Shown piece after piece: positions 27,240-36,780 of a stretch of 64,000 bases of DNA; position 1 is the first letter of the stretch; the number at the start of each line of letters is the position of its first letter. The stretch is from the NCBI RefSeq assembly GCF_009600315.1, contig NZ_WIWC01000003.1:1-64000 (forward strand), given 5' to 3'. Source of the stretch: Pseudomonas helleri (GTDB taxonomy: Bacteria; Pseudomonadota; Gammaproteobacteria; Pseudomonadales; Pseudomonadaceae). The notes under the pieces are model-generated. The model was not told where the DNA came from. It saw only the letters and a program-made list of their open reading frames with translations, and made no database searches. A program made the position numbers and the translations under genes.

Positions 27240-28130
27240 TTAAACCGCGTTTGGCGATTTTGGACGGCGTACATCCGGTTGCTTCCAGGACTCGGCCATT
27301 GATTCGTCGATGGCTTGCTGGATGGATTTTTTACGGTGTTCTTCTGCGCGGCGGCTGAAGAACCACACCAGGAAAGTGACCAGCGAGACGGCCAGCAGAA
27401 TCAAGCTGGCCACCGCGTTGATCTCGGGTTTAACCCCCAGACGGACCGCCGAGAACACTTCCATCGGCAAAGTCGTCGACCCCGGCCCGGACACAAAGCT
27501 GGCCAGAACCAGATCGTCCAGCGACAGGGCAAAGGACATCATTGCCCCTGCTGCCAGCGATGGCGCGATCATCGGAATAGTGATCAGAAAGAACACTTTC
27601 CAGGGCTTGGCGCCCAAGTCCATGGCAGCTTCTTCAATCGACAGGTCCAGCTCTCGCAAGCGCGCAGACACCACGACCGCCACATAGGCCGCACAGAACG
27701 TTGTGTGGGCGATCCAGATGGTGACGATACCGCGCTCCTGCGGCCAGCCAATCATCTGCGCCATGGCCACGAACAGCAGCAACAGCGAGAGACCGGTGAT
27801 CACTTCAGGCATCACCAGCGGCGCGGTTACCAACCCACCGAACAACGTGCGGCCCTTGAAGTGCGAGATACGCGTCAGCACAAAGGCCGCCAACGTCCCC
27901 AGTGCCACCGCTGCAATCGCCGTGTAAAAGGCGATTTCCAGTGAGCGCATCACCGAGCCCATCAGTTGCGTGTTGTCCAGAAGGCCCGTGTACCACTTCA
28001 GCGACCAGCCGCCCCACACCGTCACCAGCTTGGAGGCGTTGAACGAGTAGATCACCAGAATCAGCATCGGCAGGTAGATGAACAACAACCCCGCGACCAA
28101 CATAAAGCTAGAAAAACGGAAGCGATTCAT
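27240..28130 (-). CDS. spuH: Polyamine ABC transporter permease SpuH (PotI-like)
   Basis: 296 residues, an inner-membrane permease of the polyamine importer with about six TM segments. The EAA loop (EEAAMDLGAKPWKVFFLITIP by its ends EEAAMD and IPMIAP) that contacts the ATPase is near residue 175. It is the last gene of spuABCDEFGH, overlapping spuG by 4 bp. In P. aeruginosa spuDEFGH import putrescine and spermidine. Confidence 0.94.
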   Translation of the reverse strand: MNRFRFSSFMLVAGLLFIYLPMLILVIYSFNASKLVTVWGGWSLKWYTGLLDNTQLMGSVMRSLEIAFYTAIAAVALGTLAAFVLTRISHFKGRTLFGGLVTAPLVMPEVITGLSLLLLFVAMAQMIGWPQERGIVTIWIAHTTFCAAYVAVVVSARLRELDLSIEEAAMDLGAKPWKVFFLITIPMIAPSLAAGAMMSFALSLDDLVLASFVSGPGSTTLPMEVFSAVRLGVKPEINAVASLILLAVSLVTFLVWFFSRRAEEHRKKSIQQAIDESMAESWKQPDVRRPKSPNAV

Positions 28131-29047
28131 ATCTTGCCCTCCAGTTCTTTAGCCTGGCTGCGGTTGAACAGAATGATCGGCACGATCAGGATTGCCAGCA
28201 TCACCACGGCAAGCGCGGACGCTACAGGCCAGTCACGGTTGTTGAAGAACTCTTGCCACAACACTTTACCGATCATCAGCGTTTCCGGGCCCCCCAGCAG
28301 TTCCGGGATCACGAACTCGCCCACCACCGGAATGAACACCAGCATGCAGCCGGCAATGATGCCGTTTTTAGAGAGCGGGACGGTGATTTTCCAGAAGCTG
28401 TTGAAGGTGCTTGAGCCCAAGTCAGACGCCGCTTCCAGCAAACTGTGATCGTGTTTTACCAGGTTGGCGTACAGCGGCAGGATCATGAACGGCAGGTACG
28501 AATAAACGATACCGATGTACACCGCGATATTGGTGTTGAGGATCTGCAAGGGTTCGCTGATCCAGCCCATCGACATCAAAAAGCCATTGAGCAGGCCGTT
28601 GTTGCTGAGGATGCCCATCCACGCGTAAACGCGGATCAGAATGGCGGTCCAGGTCGGCATCATGATCAGCAGCACCAGTACGGTCTGCATCTCTTTGCGC
28701 GCATTGGCAATCGCATAGGCCATCGGAAAGCCGATCAGCAGGCACAGCACCGTGCTGAAGAAGGCCATCTTCAACGAGCCAAGATAAGCAGCGATATACA
28801 GCTCATCGTCGCCCAACAAGGCGTAATTGCCGAGGTTCAGCAGGATCTGAATCTTTTGATCAACGTAGCTGTAGATCTCGGTGTAAGGCGGGATCGCCAC
28901 GTCCGCTTCTGCAAAACTGATCTTCAGAACGATGAAGAACGGCAGCATGAAAAACAGAAACAGCCACAGGAATGGAATCCCGATAACCGCATGGCGGCCA
29001 CCGGGGATTATTCGATGCAGTCGGCGTTTGAATTTGCGCATGTTCAT
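28127..29047 (-). CDS. spuG: Polyamine ABC transporter permease SpuG (PotH-like)
   Basis: 306 residues, the second permease. Start at 29047 (MNMRKFKRRL) overlaps the spuF stop as ATGA; an open frame to 29104 lies inside spuF and is not needed. About six TM segments, with the EAA loop at LLEAASDLGSSTFNSFWKI (about residue 205). A periplasmic insert of ~60 residues after TM1 is usual for PotH/PotB proteins. Confidence 0.93.
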   Translation of the reverse strand: MNMRKFKRRLHRIIPGGRHAVIGIPFLWLFLFFMLPFFIVLKISFAEADVAIPPYTEIYSYVDQKIQILLNLGNYALLGDDELYIAAYLGSLKMAFFSTVLCLLIGFPMAYAIANARKEMQTVLVLLIMMPTWTAILIRVYAWMGILSNNGLLNGFLMSMGWISEPLQILNTNIAVYIGIVYSYLPFMILPLYANLVKHDHSLLEAASDLGSSTFNSFWKITVPLSKNGIIAGCMLVFIPVVGEFVIPELLGGPETLMIGKVLWQEFFNNRDWPVASALAVVMLAILIVPIILFNRSQAKELEGKI

Positions 29048-30186
29048 GAGCGCAATACCACGCCGCTGTCGTCTTCCCACCACACGTAGACTTCGTCGTC
29101 CCATGTAGGGCGTGCGCCACGGCGTTCGGCGTTGGCCACGAATGACTGCACCAGCTTGCCGCTTGGCAGCTCGACGTAGAACACCGAATGGCCGCCCAGG
29201 TAAGCGATGTCATGCACCTTGCCACGCGACCAGTTGTACTCGTAGGTCGGCTTTTCGGTGGTGACGAGCATTTTTTCCGGGCGAATGGCGTAGGTGATGT
29301 GCTTGTCTTCAACCGAAGTGCTGACGCCATGCCCGACGTAGATATCGTTTTCCAGCTCCGGGCAGTCGATGCGCGCGTAACCTTCAGCGTCGTCGACCAC
29401 TTCACCCTCGAACAGGTTGACGTTACCGATGAACTCGCACACCAAACGGCTGACCGGGGTCTCGTAGATGTCGATCGGGCTGCCGATTTGGGCGATCCAG
29501 CCCTGATGCATGATCGCGATGCGCTGGGCCATGGTCATGGCCTCTTCCTGATCATGGGTCACCATGACGCAGGTCACGCCAACGCGCTCGATAATTTCCA
29601 CCAGCTCCAGCTGCATTTGAGAGCGCAGCTTTTTGTCCAGCGCACCCATCGGCTCATCAAGCAGCAGCAATTTTGGACGCTTGGCCAGGGAGCGGGCGAG
29701 GGCGACACGCTGACGCTGACCGCCCGACAACTGGTGCGGCTTGCGCTTGGCATACTGGGTCATGTGCACCAGTTTGAGCATTTCACCGACGCGCGCATCA
29801 ATCTCGGCATTGGACATTTTGTCCTGCTTGAGACCGAACGCGATGTTCTGGGCCACGGTCATGTGCGGGAACAGGGCGTAGGACTGGAACATCATATTGA
29901 TCGGCCGCTCATACGGCGGCATATCAGTGATGTCTACGCCATCGAGGAAAATACGGCCTTCTGTTGGGCGCTCGAAACCGGCGAGCATGCGCAGCAAGGT
30001 GGATTTGCCCGATCCCGATCCGCCGAGCATGGCGAAAATTTCGCCTTTGTTGATTTCCAGGGACACGTCGTCCACGGCAATCGTCTCGTCGAATTTTTTC
30101 GTGACCCGGTCGATTTTGACCAGCACCTGTTTAGGGGTCTGGTCGCCCTCGAGGGCTTTCTTATAGGCGCCGGAGGCAACAGCCAT
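29044..30186 (-). CDS. spuF: Polyamine ABC transporter ATPase SpuF (PotG-like)
   Basis: 380 residues. Walker A is GGSGSGKST (about residues 55-63), the Q-loop lies in MMFQSYALFPHMTV, the signature is LSGGQRQRVALARS, Walker B is LLLLDEPMGALD, and the switch His is in VMVTHDQEEA. The C-terminal TOBE/OB region (from about 270) is typical for polyamine and maltose-type importers. Powers uptake through SpuG and SpuH. Confidence 0.95.
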   Translation of the reverse strand: MAVASGAYKKALEGDQTPKQVLVKIDRVTKKFDETIAVDDVSLEINKGEIFAMLGGSGSGKSTLLRMLAGFERPTEGRIFLDGVDITDMPPYERPINMMFQSYALFPHMTVAQNIAFGLKQDKMSNAEIDARVGEMLKLVHMTQYAKRKPHQLSGGQRQRVALARSLAKRPKLLLLDEPMGALDKKLRSQMQLELVEIIERVGVTCVMVTHDQEEAMTMAQRIAIMHQGWIAQIGSPIDIYETPVSRLVCEFIGNVNLFEGEVVDDAEGYARIDCPELENDIYVGHGVSTSVEDKHITYAIRPEKMLVTTEKPTYEYNWSRGKVHDIAYLGGHSVFYVELPSGKLVQSFVANAERRGARPTWDDEVYVWWEDDSGVVLRS

Positions 30187-30255
30187 TTACGAAACTCCCA
30201 ACAAATTTAGCAGCCCGATCAAAAGTGTCGGGCCTTGGATAGGTGGTCTGGCGAG

Positions 30256-31389
<1,134 letters not shown>

Positions 31390-31514
31390 TCACACGGCAG
31401 CAGAACCGCCAAAGACAAAACCGGCGCGCAACTTACCCTCGATAAACCGACACAGCAAAGTTTTCTGCAATTAATTGCTGTAAAGCCCTGATTTCTCCGG
31501 ATTTACTCCTTTTC

Positions 31515-31605
31515 GTAGTCGCTGCCGCAGGCTGCGATGGGGATCGCAGGTTGTTCGGGGCAACGGGTTGCTTCGCAACCCTTCGCAGCCTTCGGCAGCG
31601 ACTAC
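31515..31605. repeat. REPIN inside the spu operon, between spuD and spuE
   Basis: Arms GTAGTCGCTGCCGCAGGCTG and CAGCCTTCGGCAGCGACTAC pair almost perfectly; a smaller hairpin GGGTTGC/GCAACCC lies inside. It begins six bases after the spuD stop codon on the transcribed strand. REP hairpins at such sites can protect the upstream message from 3' exonucleases. Confidence 0.88.
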
Positions 31606-31611
31606 AGGGTT

Positions 31612-32724
31612 TTACTTACCGGATTTGATCTTGGTCCAGCTACGTGTCAACAGCCGTTGAGTGCCAGCCGGCAGGTCGCTGATCGCGTACAGCTTGGCTT
31701 TCACTTCGTCCGACGGGTAAATGGCCGGATCGCCCGAAATGTCTTTATCCACCAGTGGTGTTGCGGCCTGGTTGCCGTTCGGGAAGCGCACGCTGTTGGT
31801 AATTTCAGCCATCACTTCCGGCTGCAACAGGAAGTTCATGAACTTATAGGCAGCTTCGACGTTTTCAGCATCTTTAGGGATGGCGACCATGTCGTAGAAG
31901 CTGCCAGCGCCTTCTTTAGGAATGCTGTAGGCCAGTTTGACTTTGCCACCGGCCTCGGCTGCACGGGTTTTGGATTGCTCAAGATCACCCGAGTAACCCA
32001 CCGCGACGCAGATGTTGCCGTTGGCCAAGTCGGAGATGTACTTGGAAGAGTGGAAGTAACCCACCGAAGGACGGATCTTCAGGAACAGGTCTTCGGCTTC
32101 TTTCAGTTGCTTCTTGTCTTGCGAATCGGTCGGGTAGCCCAGGTAGTGAAGGGCAACCGGGATCATTTCGGTCGGCGAGTCGAGGAAGCTTATGCCGCAG
32201 CTTTTGAGTTTGGCTGCGTTCTCGGGTTTGAACAGCACGTCCCAGGAATCGATGGTATCGACGCCCAGAGCCGCTTTGACTTTCTCAGGGTTGTAACCAA
32301 TGCCGATGGTGCCCCACATGTACGGGAACGCATGTTTGTTACCCGGATCACTGGCATCGCCCACGGCTTTGAGCAACGCAGGGTCGAGGTTCTTCCAGTT
32401 AGGCAGCTTGGACTTGTCCAGCTCCTGGTAAACCCCGGCCTTGATCTGCTTGGCCAGAAAATTGTTGGACGGCACGACGATGTCGTAGCCGGACTTGCCC
32501 GCCAGCAGCTTGGCCTCAAGGGTTTCATTGCTGTCGAAGACGTCATAGACAACCTTCACACCGCTTTCTTTTTCAAACTTGGCCACGGTGTCTGGCGCGA
32601 TGTAATCGGACCAGTTGTAAATGTGCAGCACGTTATCTGCCGCGTGTGCCGCCCCAGCCATCACACCCATCAAGGACAGGGCAAGAAGAGTCTTGCCAGC
32701 TTTTTTAAAACCTGATGCCTTCAT
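31612..32724 (-). CDS. spuD: Putrescine-preferring binding protein SpuD
   Basis: 370 residues, periplasmic. Signal peptide ends at AHA (residues ~27-29), mature start [19 protein letters not shown] as in P. aeruginosa Spu[14 protein letters not shown] and SVRFPNGN are SpuD-like. The P. aeruginosa protein prefers putrescine and, like SpuE, has been linked to spermidine-induced type III secretion. A CA motif lies just before the ribosome site, and a 184-bp gap separates it from spuC. Confidence 0.92.
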   Translation of the reverse strand: MKASGFKKAGKTLLALSLMGVMAGAAHAADNVLHIYNWSDYIAPDTVAKFEKESGVKVVYDVFDSNETLEAKLLAGKSGYDIVVPSNNFLAKQIKAGVYQELDKSKLPNWKNLDPALLKAVGDASDPGNKHAFPYMWGTIGIGYNPEKVKAALGVDTIDSWDVLFKPENAAKLKSCGISFLDSPTEMIPVALHYLGYPTDSQDKKQLKEAEDLFLKIRPSVGYFHSSKYISDLANGNICVAVGYSGDLEQSKTRAAEAGGKVKLAYSIPKEGAGSFYDMVAIPKDAENVEAAYKFMNFLLQPEVMAEITNSVRFPNGNQAATPLVDKDISGDPAIYPSDEVKAKLYAISDLPAGTQRLLTRSWTKIKSGK

Positions 32725-32738
32725 CTGTAATGCTCCAA

Positions 32739-32746
32739 TTGTTCTT
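32739..32746 (-). promoter_or_regulatory. CA motif (Hfq/Crc-type) at the spuD ribosome site
   Basis: The minus strand reads AAGAACAA, an exact AANAANAA match, about 15 bases upstream of the spuD start and next to its TTGGAGC ribosome site, where Hfq-Crc binding would block initiation. Functional role inferred. Confidence 0.45.
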
Positions 32747-32908
32747 TTTAAACCACCGATTCAACGACCTGATCTCAAGGTGGCTAAAGCCGGCGGCTAG
32801 TCTGGCAAGATACGGGGCAGGCTTTCAAGGGAAGAGCCTTGATTCTTAAGGCTCTGAACGCATTTACCTACACTAAAGCGGCAGATTTCAGCGCTCAGAG
32901 CCAAACCG

Positions 32909-34273
32909 TCAACCTTGCAATGTTTCCAAGGTCAGATCCAGGCACTGACGCGCCTTGGTCACTAGCTCATCAATCTCGTCTTTGCTGATGACCAGTGGGG
33001 GCGCAATGATCATGGTGTCGCCAACGGCACGCATGATCAGTCCGCTGTCGAAGCAGAATTGGCGGCAGATCATGCCGGCACCACGGCCTTCGTAACGTTT
33101 ACGAGTGGCTTTGTCCTGCACCAGTTCAATGGCACCCAACAGACCTACACCGCGCACTTCACCTACCAGCGGGTGATCGTTCAGCTCACGTAAACGCTTT
33201 TGCAAATACGGTGCCGTTTCGTTGTGGGCATTCTCGATAATTTTTTCGTCGCGCAGGATGCGGATATTTTCCAGCGCTACGGCTGCGGCTACCGGGTGAC
33301 CGGAGTAGGTAAAACCGTGGTTGAAGTCGCCGCCTTCGTTGAGTACGGCCACCACTTCATCGCGCACAATCAGGCCACCCATCGGGATGTAGCCCGAAGT
33401 CAGGCCCTTGGCGATGGTCATCATGTCCGGTTTAAGGTCGTAGAAATCGCTACCAAACCACTCACCGGTGCGACCAAAGCCACAGATCACTTCATCGGCC
33501 ACGAACAGAATGTCGTACTTGGCCAGGATCTCTTTGATACGAGGCCAGTAAGTCTCTGGCGGCACGATCACCCCGCCTGCGCCCTGGATCGGCTCGGCAA
33601 TAAAGGCACCGACATTGTCCACGCCGAGTTCGAGAATTTTATCTTCGAGCTGGTTGGCAGCCCAGATCCCGAACTCTTCCGGCGACATGTCGCCGCCTTC
33701 ACCGAACCAGTACGGCTGCGCGATATGGGTGATGCCCGGAATCGGCAAGTCGCCCTGCTCGTGCATATACGTCATGCCACCCAGGCTGGCGCCCGCCACG
33801 GTTGAGCCGTGATAGCCGTTCTTGCGGCTGATGATGACTTTTTTGTTTGGCTGGCCCTTGATCGCCCAATAGTGGCGAACCATACGCAGCATGGTGTCGT
33901 TGCCTTCGGAACCGGAGCCGGTGAAGAACACATGGTTCATGCCTTCGGGGGCAATTTCGGCAATCACTTTGGCCAGCTCAAGGACAGGCGGGTGAGCGGT
34001 CATGAAAAACAGGTTGTAGTACGGCAGTTCGCGCATTTGCTTGCTGGCAGCATCGGCCAGCTCGTCACGTCCGTAACCAATGGCGACACACCACAGGCCG
34101 GCCATGCCGTCGAGAATTTTGTGGCCTTCGCTGTCCCACAGGTACACGCCCTTGGCGTGCGTAATAATGCGTGGGCCGACTTCCTTGAGCTGTTTGAAGT
34201 CGCTGAACGGTGCCAGATGGTGATCGTTACTCAGATTTTGCCAAGCGAGGGTTTGCGGGTTTTTATTAGTCAT
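32909..34273 (-). CDS. spuC: Polyamine:pyruvate aminotransferase SpuC
   Basis: 454 residues, class III PLP transaminase that converts putrescine (and cadaverine/spermidine) with pyruvate to the aminoaldehyde and alanine. The PLP phosphate loop is GSGSEGND, the Asp is in VADEVICGFGRTG, and the PLP Lys lies in IAKGLTSGY (about residue 287). Alanine formed here can enter the dad pathway encoded 12 kb away. Lies between spuB and spuD on one strand. Confidence 0.95.
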   Translation of the reverse strand: MTNKNPQTLAWQNLSNDHHLAPFSDFKQLKEVGPRIITHAKGVYLWDSEGHKILDGMAGLWCVAIGYGRDELADAASKQMRELPYYNLFFMTAHPPVLELAKVIAEIAPEGMNHVFFTGSGSEGNDTMLRMVRHYWAIKGQPNKKVIISRKNGYHGSTVAGASLGGMTYMHEQGDLPIPGITHIAQPYWFGEGGDMSPEEFGIWAANQLEDKILELGVDNVGAFIAEPIQGAGGVIVPPETYWPRIKEILAKYDILFVADEVICGFGRTGEWFGSDFYDLKPDMMTIAKGLTSGYIPMGGLIVRDEVVAVLNEGGDFNHGFTYSGHPVAAAVALENIRILRDEKIIENAHNETAPYLQKRLRELNDHPLVGEVRGVGLLGAIELVQDKATRKRYEGRGAGMICRQFCFDSGLIMRAVGDTMIIAPPLVISKDEIDELVTKARQCLDLTLETLQG

Positions 34274-34330
34274 ACAGCGCTCCTTTATTCAGTTGGGGGG
34301 CTGACGTTCCTGACGCCAGCCCCCGGCGTG

Positions 34331-35689
34331 TCAGACGGCGAACAGCAGGAATTCCCGCTCCCACGAACTGATGACGCGTTTGAAGTTTTCATGCTCGGCA
34401 CGTTTGACCGCGACGTAACCGGTGATGAATTTGGTGCCCAGGTACTTCTCGACTGTCTTGCTGTTTTCCATCCGCTCCAGCGCGTCTTCGATGGTCAATG
34501 GCAGGCGCAGGTTGCGGCGTTCATACCCGCGACCGACCACCGGGGCACTCGGGTTGATGCCTTCGACCATGCCGATGAAACCACACAGCAAGCTGGCGGC
34601 AATCGCCAGATACGGATTGGCGTCAGCACCCGGCAAGCGGTTTTCAACCCGGCGGTTTTGCGGCCCGGCGTCCGGTACTCGCAAGCCCACGGTGCGGTTC
34701 TCTTCACCCCACTCAACGTTTACCGGTGCAGACGTATCTGGCAGGAAGCGGCGGAAGGAGTTCACATTGGGCGCAAATAAAGGCAGCAGTTCAGGAATGA
34801 ACTTTTGCAACCCGCCAATATGATTGAGAAACAGCTGGCTCATGGTGCCGTCTTCATTAGAGAAGACGTTTTTGCCGGTCTCGATGTCGATGATGCTCTG
34901 GTGCAAGTGCATGGCGCTGCCGGGCTCGCCGGTCATGGGTTTGGCCATGAACGTGGCGGCAACATCGTGCTTGAGCGCGGCTTCACGCATGGTGCGTTTG
35001 AACACCAGAATCTGGTCGGCCAGCGACAGTGCGTCACCGTGACGGAAGTTGATTTCCATCTGCGCCGTGCCGTCTTCATGGATCAGGGTGTCCAGATCCA
35101 GTTCTTGCAGTTCGCACCAGTCGTAAACATCTTCGAATAGCGGGTCGAATTCGTTGGCGGCTTCAATAGAGAAAGACTGACGACCGGTTTCTGGACGCCC
35201 GGAGCGCCCTACTGGCGGCTGCAACGGATAATCCGGGTCGTCGCTGCGCTTGGTCAGGTAAAACTCCATCTCCGGGGCCACAATCGGCTGCCAGCCATGG
35301 TCGGCGTAAAGCTTCAGGACCTTTTTGAGCACGTTGCGCGGCGACAGCTCTATCGGGTTGCCCTGTTTGTCGTAGGTATCGTGAATCACCTGAGCCGTTG
35401 GCTCTATCGCCCAAGGTACGACAAATACGGCGTTCTGATCAGGACGGCAGATCATATCAATGTCAGCCGGATCGAGAAGTTCGTAATAAATGTCGTCTTC
35501 GACGTAGTCGCCCGTCACGGTTTGCAGCAAGACGCTTTCGGGCAGGCGCATGCCTTTTTCGGCAATGAACTTATTGGTCGGCGAGATCTTGCCGCGAGTA
35601 ATCCCGGTAAGGTCGGCGATCATGCATTCGACTTCTGTGATCTTGTGGTCTTTCAACCAATCGGTGAGCTGGTCGAGGTTGTTACTCAT
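34331..35689 (-). CDS. spuB: Gamma-glutamylpolyamine synthetase SpuB
   Basis: 452 residues, a glutamine-synthetase-fold ligase that attaches L-glutamate to polyamines using ATP. The beta-grasp N-terminus contains ECMIADLTGITRGK, the metal-binding EMEFYL follows, then the ATP-loop GSAMHLHQS and the C-terminal RVENRLPGADANPYLA. It belongs to the PuuA/PauA branch rather than to GlnA (no adenylylation Tyr region recognised). PA0298 (spuB/pauA2) is the counterpart. Confidence 0.93.
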   Translation of the reverse strand: MSNNLDQLTDWLKDHKITEVECMIADLTGITRGKISPTNKFIAEKGMRLPESVLLQTVTGDYVEDDIYYELLDPADIDMICRPDQNAVFVVPWAIEPTAQVIHDTYDKQGNPIELSPRNVLKKVLKLYADHGWQPIVAPEMEFYLTKRSDDPDYPLQPPVGRSGRPETGRQSFSIEAANEFDPLFEDVYDWCELQELDLDTLIHEDGTAQMEINFRHGDALSLADQILVFKRTMREAALKHDVAATFMAKPMTGEPGSAMHLHQSIIDIETGKNVFSNEDGTMSQLFLNHIGGLQKFIPELLPLFAPNVNSFRRFLPDTSAPVNVEWGEENRTVGLRVPDAGPQNRRVENRLPGADANPYLAIAASLLCGFIGMVEGINPSAPVVGRGYERRNLRLPLTIEDALERMENSKTVEKYLGTKFITGYVAVKRAEHENFKRVISSWEREFLLFAV

Positions 35690-35725
35690 AAATGCCTCTG
35701 GGCTGAGTGTCCTGACTTGAATAAG

Positions 35726-36502
35726 TCAGGGGTTTACTGACGCATCGGCGTCACGTTGTGTTGCGCGCCGCCTGCAGGCATCTCCAAATGCCTGGAAGAT
35801 GGCGAGATAAAACGGGTTAGAGCTTACCTGCCATTCGGGGTGCCACTGAACCGCTAAAGCAAAAGCCTTGCCGCCTTCGACCGAAACGGCTTCTACCAAA
35901 CCGTCCGGGGCGGTGGCTTCAACTCGTAAATCAGGAGCCACCTGATCAATACCCTGCGTATGGATCGAGTTGACCTCAAACGACGTCGGCAAGCCTAGAC
36001 CAGCCAACACGCCGCCGGGGTGAATATGCACTGCATGACTGGGACCGTACTGCACGTCGAGCGGTGCGTCGGCGTCTTCCCGATGCTCGATAAATCCTTC
36101 AACTTCATGCAGTTTCTGGTGAAGTGAGCCACCGAGCGCTACATTCAACTCTTGAAAACCGCGGCAAATGCCGAGCACAGGGACACCGGCGGCCAATGCA
36201 GCGCGGATCAAGGGGAGGGTGGTGCGATCGCGTTCGGGATCATGCAAGGTGCCAGGCGCGCTGGCGGGGCCGTGATACAAATGAGGCTCGATATTGGACG
36301 GTGAACCGGTAAAAAGCAGGCCGTCCAGACCGTCAATAATATCGGCCGGATCAATCAGTTCCGCCAACGAGGGAACAATCAGAGGCAAGCCTTTGGCTGC
36401 CACTGCAACAGCTCGCACGTACTTGTCACCCGTGACGTGATAAGGATGCAAACCGATCTGCTTGGTGCAGGCGGTGACGCCGATTAACGGCAGGCGTGGC
36501 AT
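35726..36502 (-). CDS. spuA: Gamma-glutamyl-GABA hydrolase SpuA (PuuD-like)
   Basis: 258 residues, a class I glutamine-amidotransferase-fold hydrolase. The nucleophile elbow is GICRGFQE (Cys about residue 116) and the catalytic His/Glu appear as VQWHPEWQ near residue 220. It should release GABA from gamma-glutamyl-GABA at the end of the gamma-glutamylation route. First gene of the spuA-H operon, divergent from spuI over 278 bp. Confidence 0.92.
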   Translation of the reverse strand: MPRLPLIGVTACTKQIGLHPYHVTGDKYVRAVAVAAKGLPLIVPSLAELIDPADIIDGLDGLLFTGSPSNIEPHLYHGPASAPGTLHDPERDRTTLPLIRAALAAGVPVLGICRGFQELNVALGGSLHQKLHEVEGFIEHREDADAPLDVQYGPSHAVHIHPGGVLAGLGLPTSFEVNSIHTQGIDQVAPDLRVEATAPDGLVEAVSVEGGKAFALAVQWHPEWQVSSNPFYLAIFQAFGDACRRRATQRDADASVNP

Positions 36503-36640
36503 GTAGCACCCCGGTATTATTGCTGTTATGGGTTTGAATCGAGCTTAGCCTTGTTCATTTTTTTCCACAACACCCCCGTAAAAAATACTAAACGGCCCGC
36601 TCAAGCCTGCGGCAGGCAAGCTTTATTTAAGTGCGAAGCC

Positions 36641-36685
36641 GCCCTAAAAAGCGTCAAAAATGGCCCTTCGGCGCTTTTTTAGGGC
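36641..36685 (+). promoter_or_regulatory. Long hairpin in the spuI leader or promoter
   Basis: GCCCTAAAAAGCG pairs with CGCTTTTTTAGGGC, a 13-bp stem with one extra T, around an 18-base loop. It lies 95 bases before the spuI start. A terminator-like or operator role is possible; there is no long T run after the stem. Confidence 0.5.
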
Positions 36686-36760
36686 AGAAAATCAGCTGCT
36701 TGACTTCGGTAGGGCGTTCGGGTTGACTGAAACCCGTAGCGCTCAATGATTGATATTTTT

Positions 36761-36768
36761 AACAACAA
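36761..36768 (+). promoter_or_regulatory. CA motif (Hfq/Crc-type) before spuI
   Basis: AACAACAA, the canonical Crc-associated AANAANAA motif, 12 bases before the start codon and abutting the ribosome site AAAGGTG. Suggests catabolite repression of polyamine use at translation. Confidence 0.55.
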
Positions 36769-36780
36769 AGGTGTTGCATC

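Larger units (their letters stand above)
36503..36780. promoter_or_regulatory. Divergent spuA / spuI control region
   Basis: 278 bases that must hold both promoters. Visible elements are a small palindrome GCCTGCGGCAGGC (36606-36618), the long hairpin at 36641-36685 and a CA motif at 36761. PauR is expected to act here by analogy with P. aeruginosa, but I cannot point to its operator with certainty. Confidence 0.6.

Noticed and set aside
29188-30210. Long plus-strand open frame over spuF
   Set aside because: Antisense shadow of a clear ABC ATPase; no domain and no ribosome site.
31537-32715. 392-codon plus-strand frame over spuD and the REPIN
   Set aside because: Antisense to spuD and partly encoded by a repeat; no protein family resemblance.
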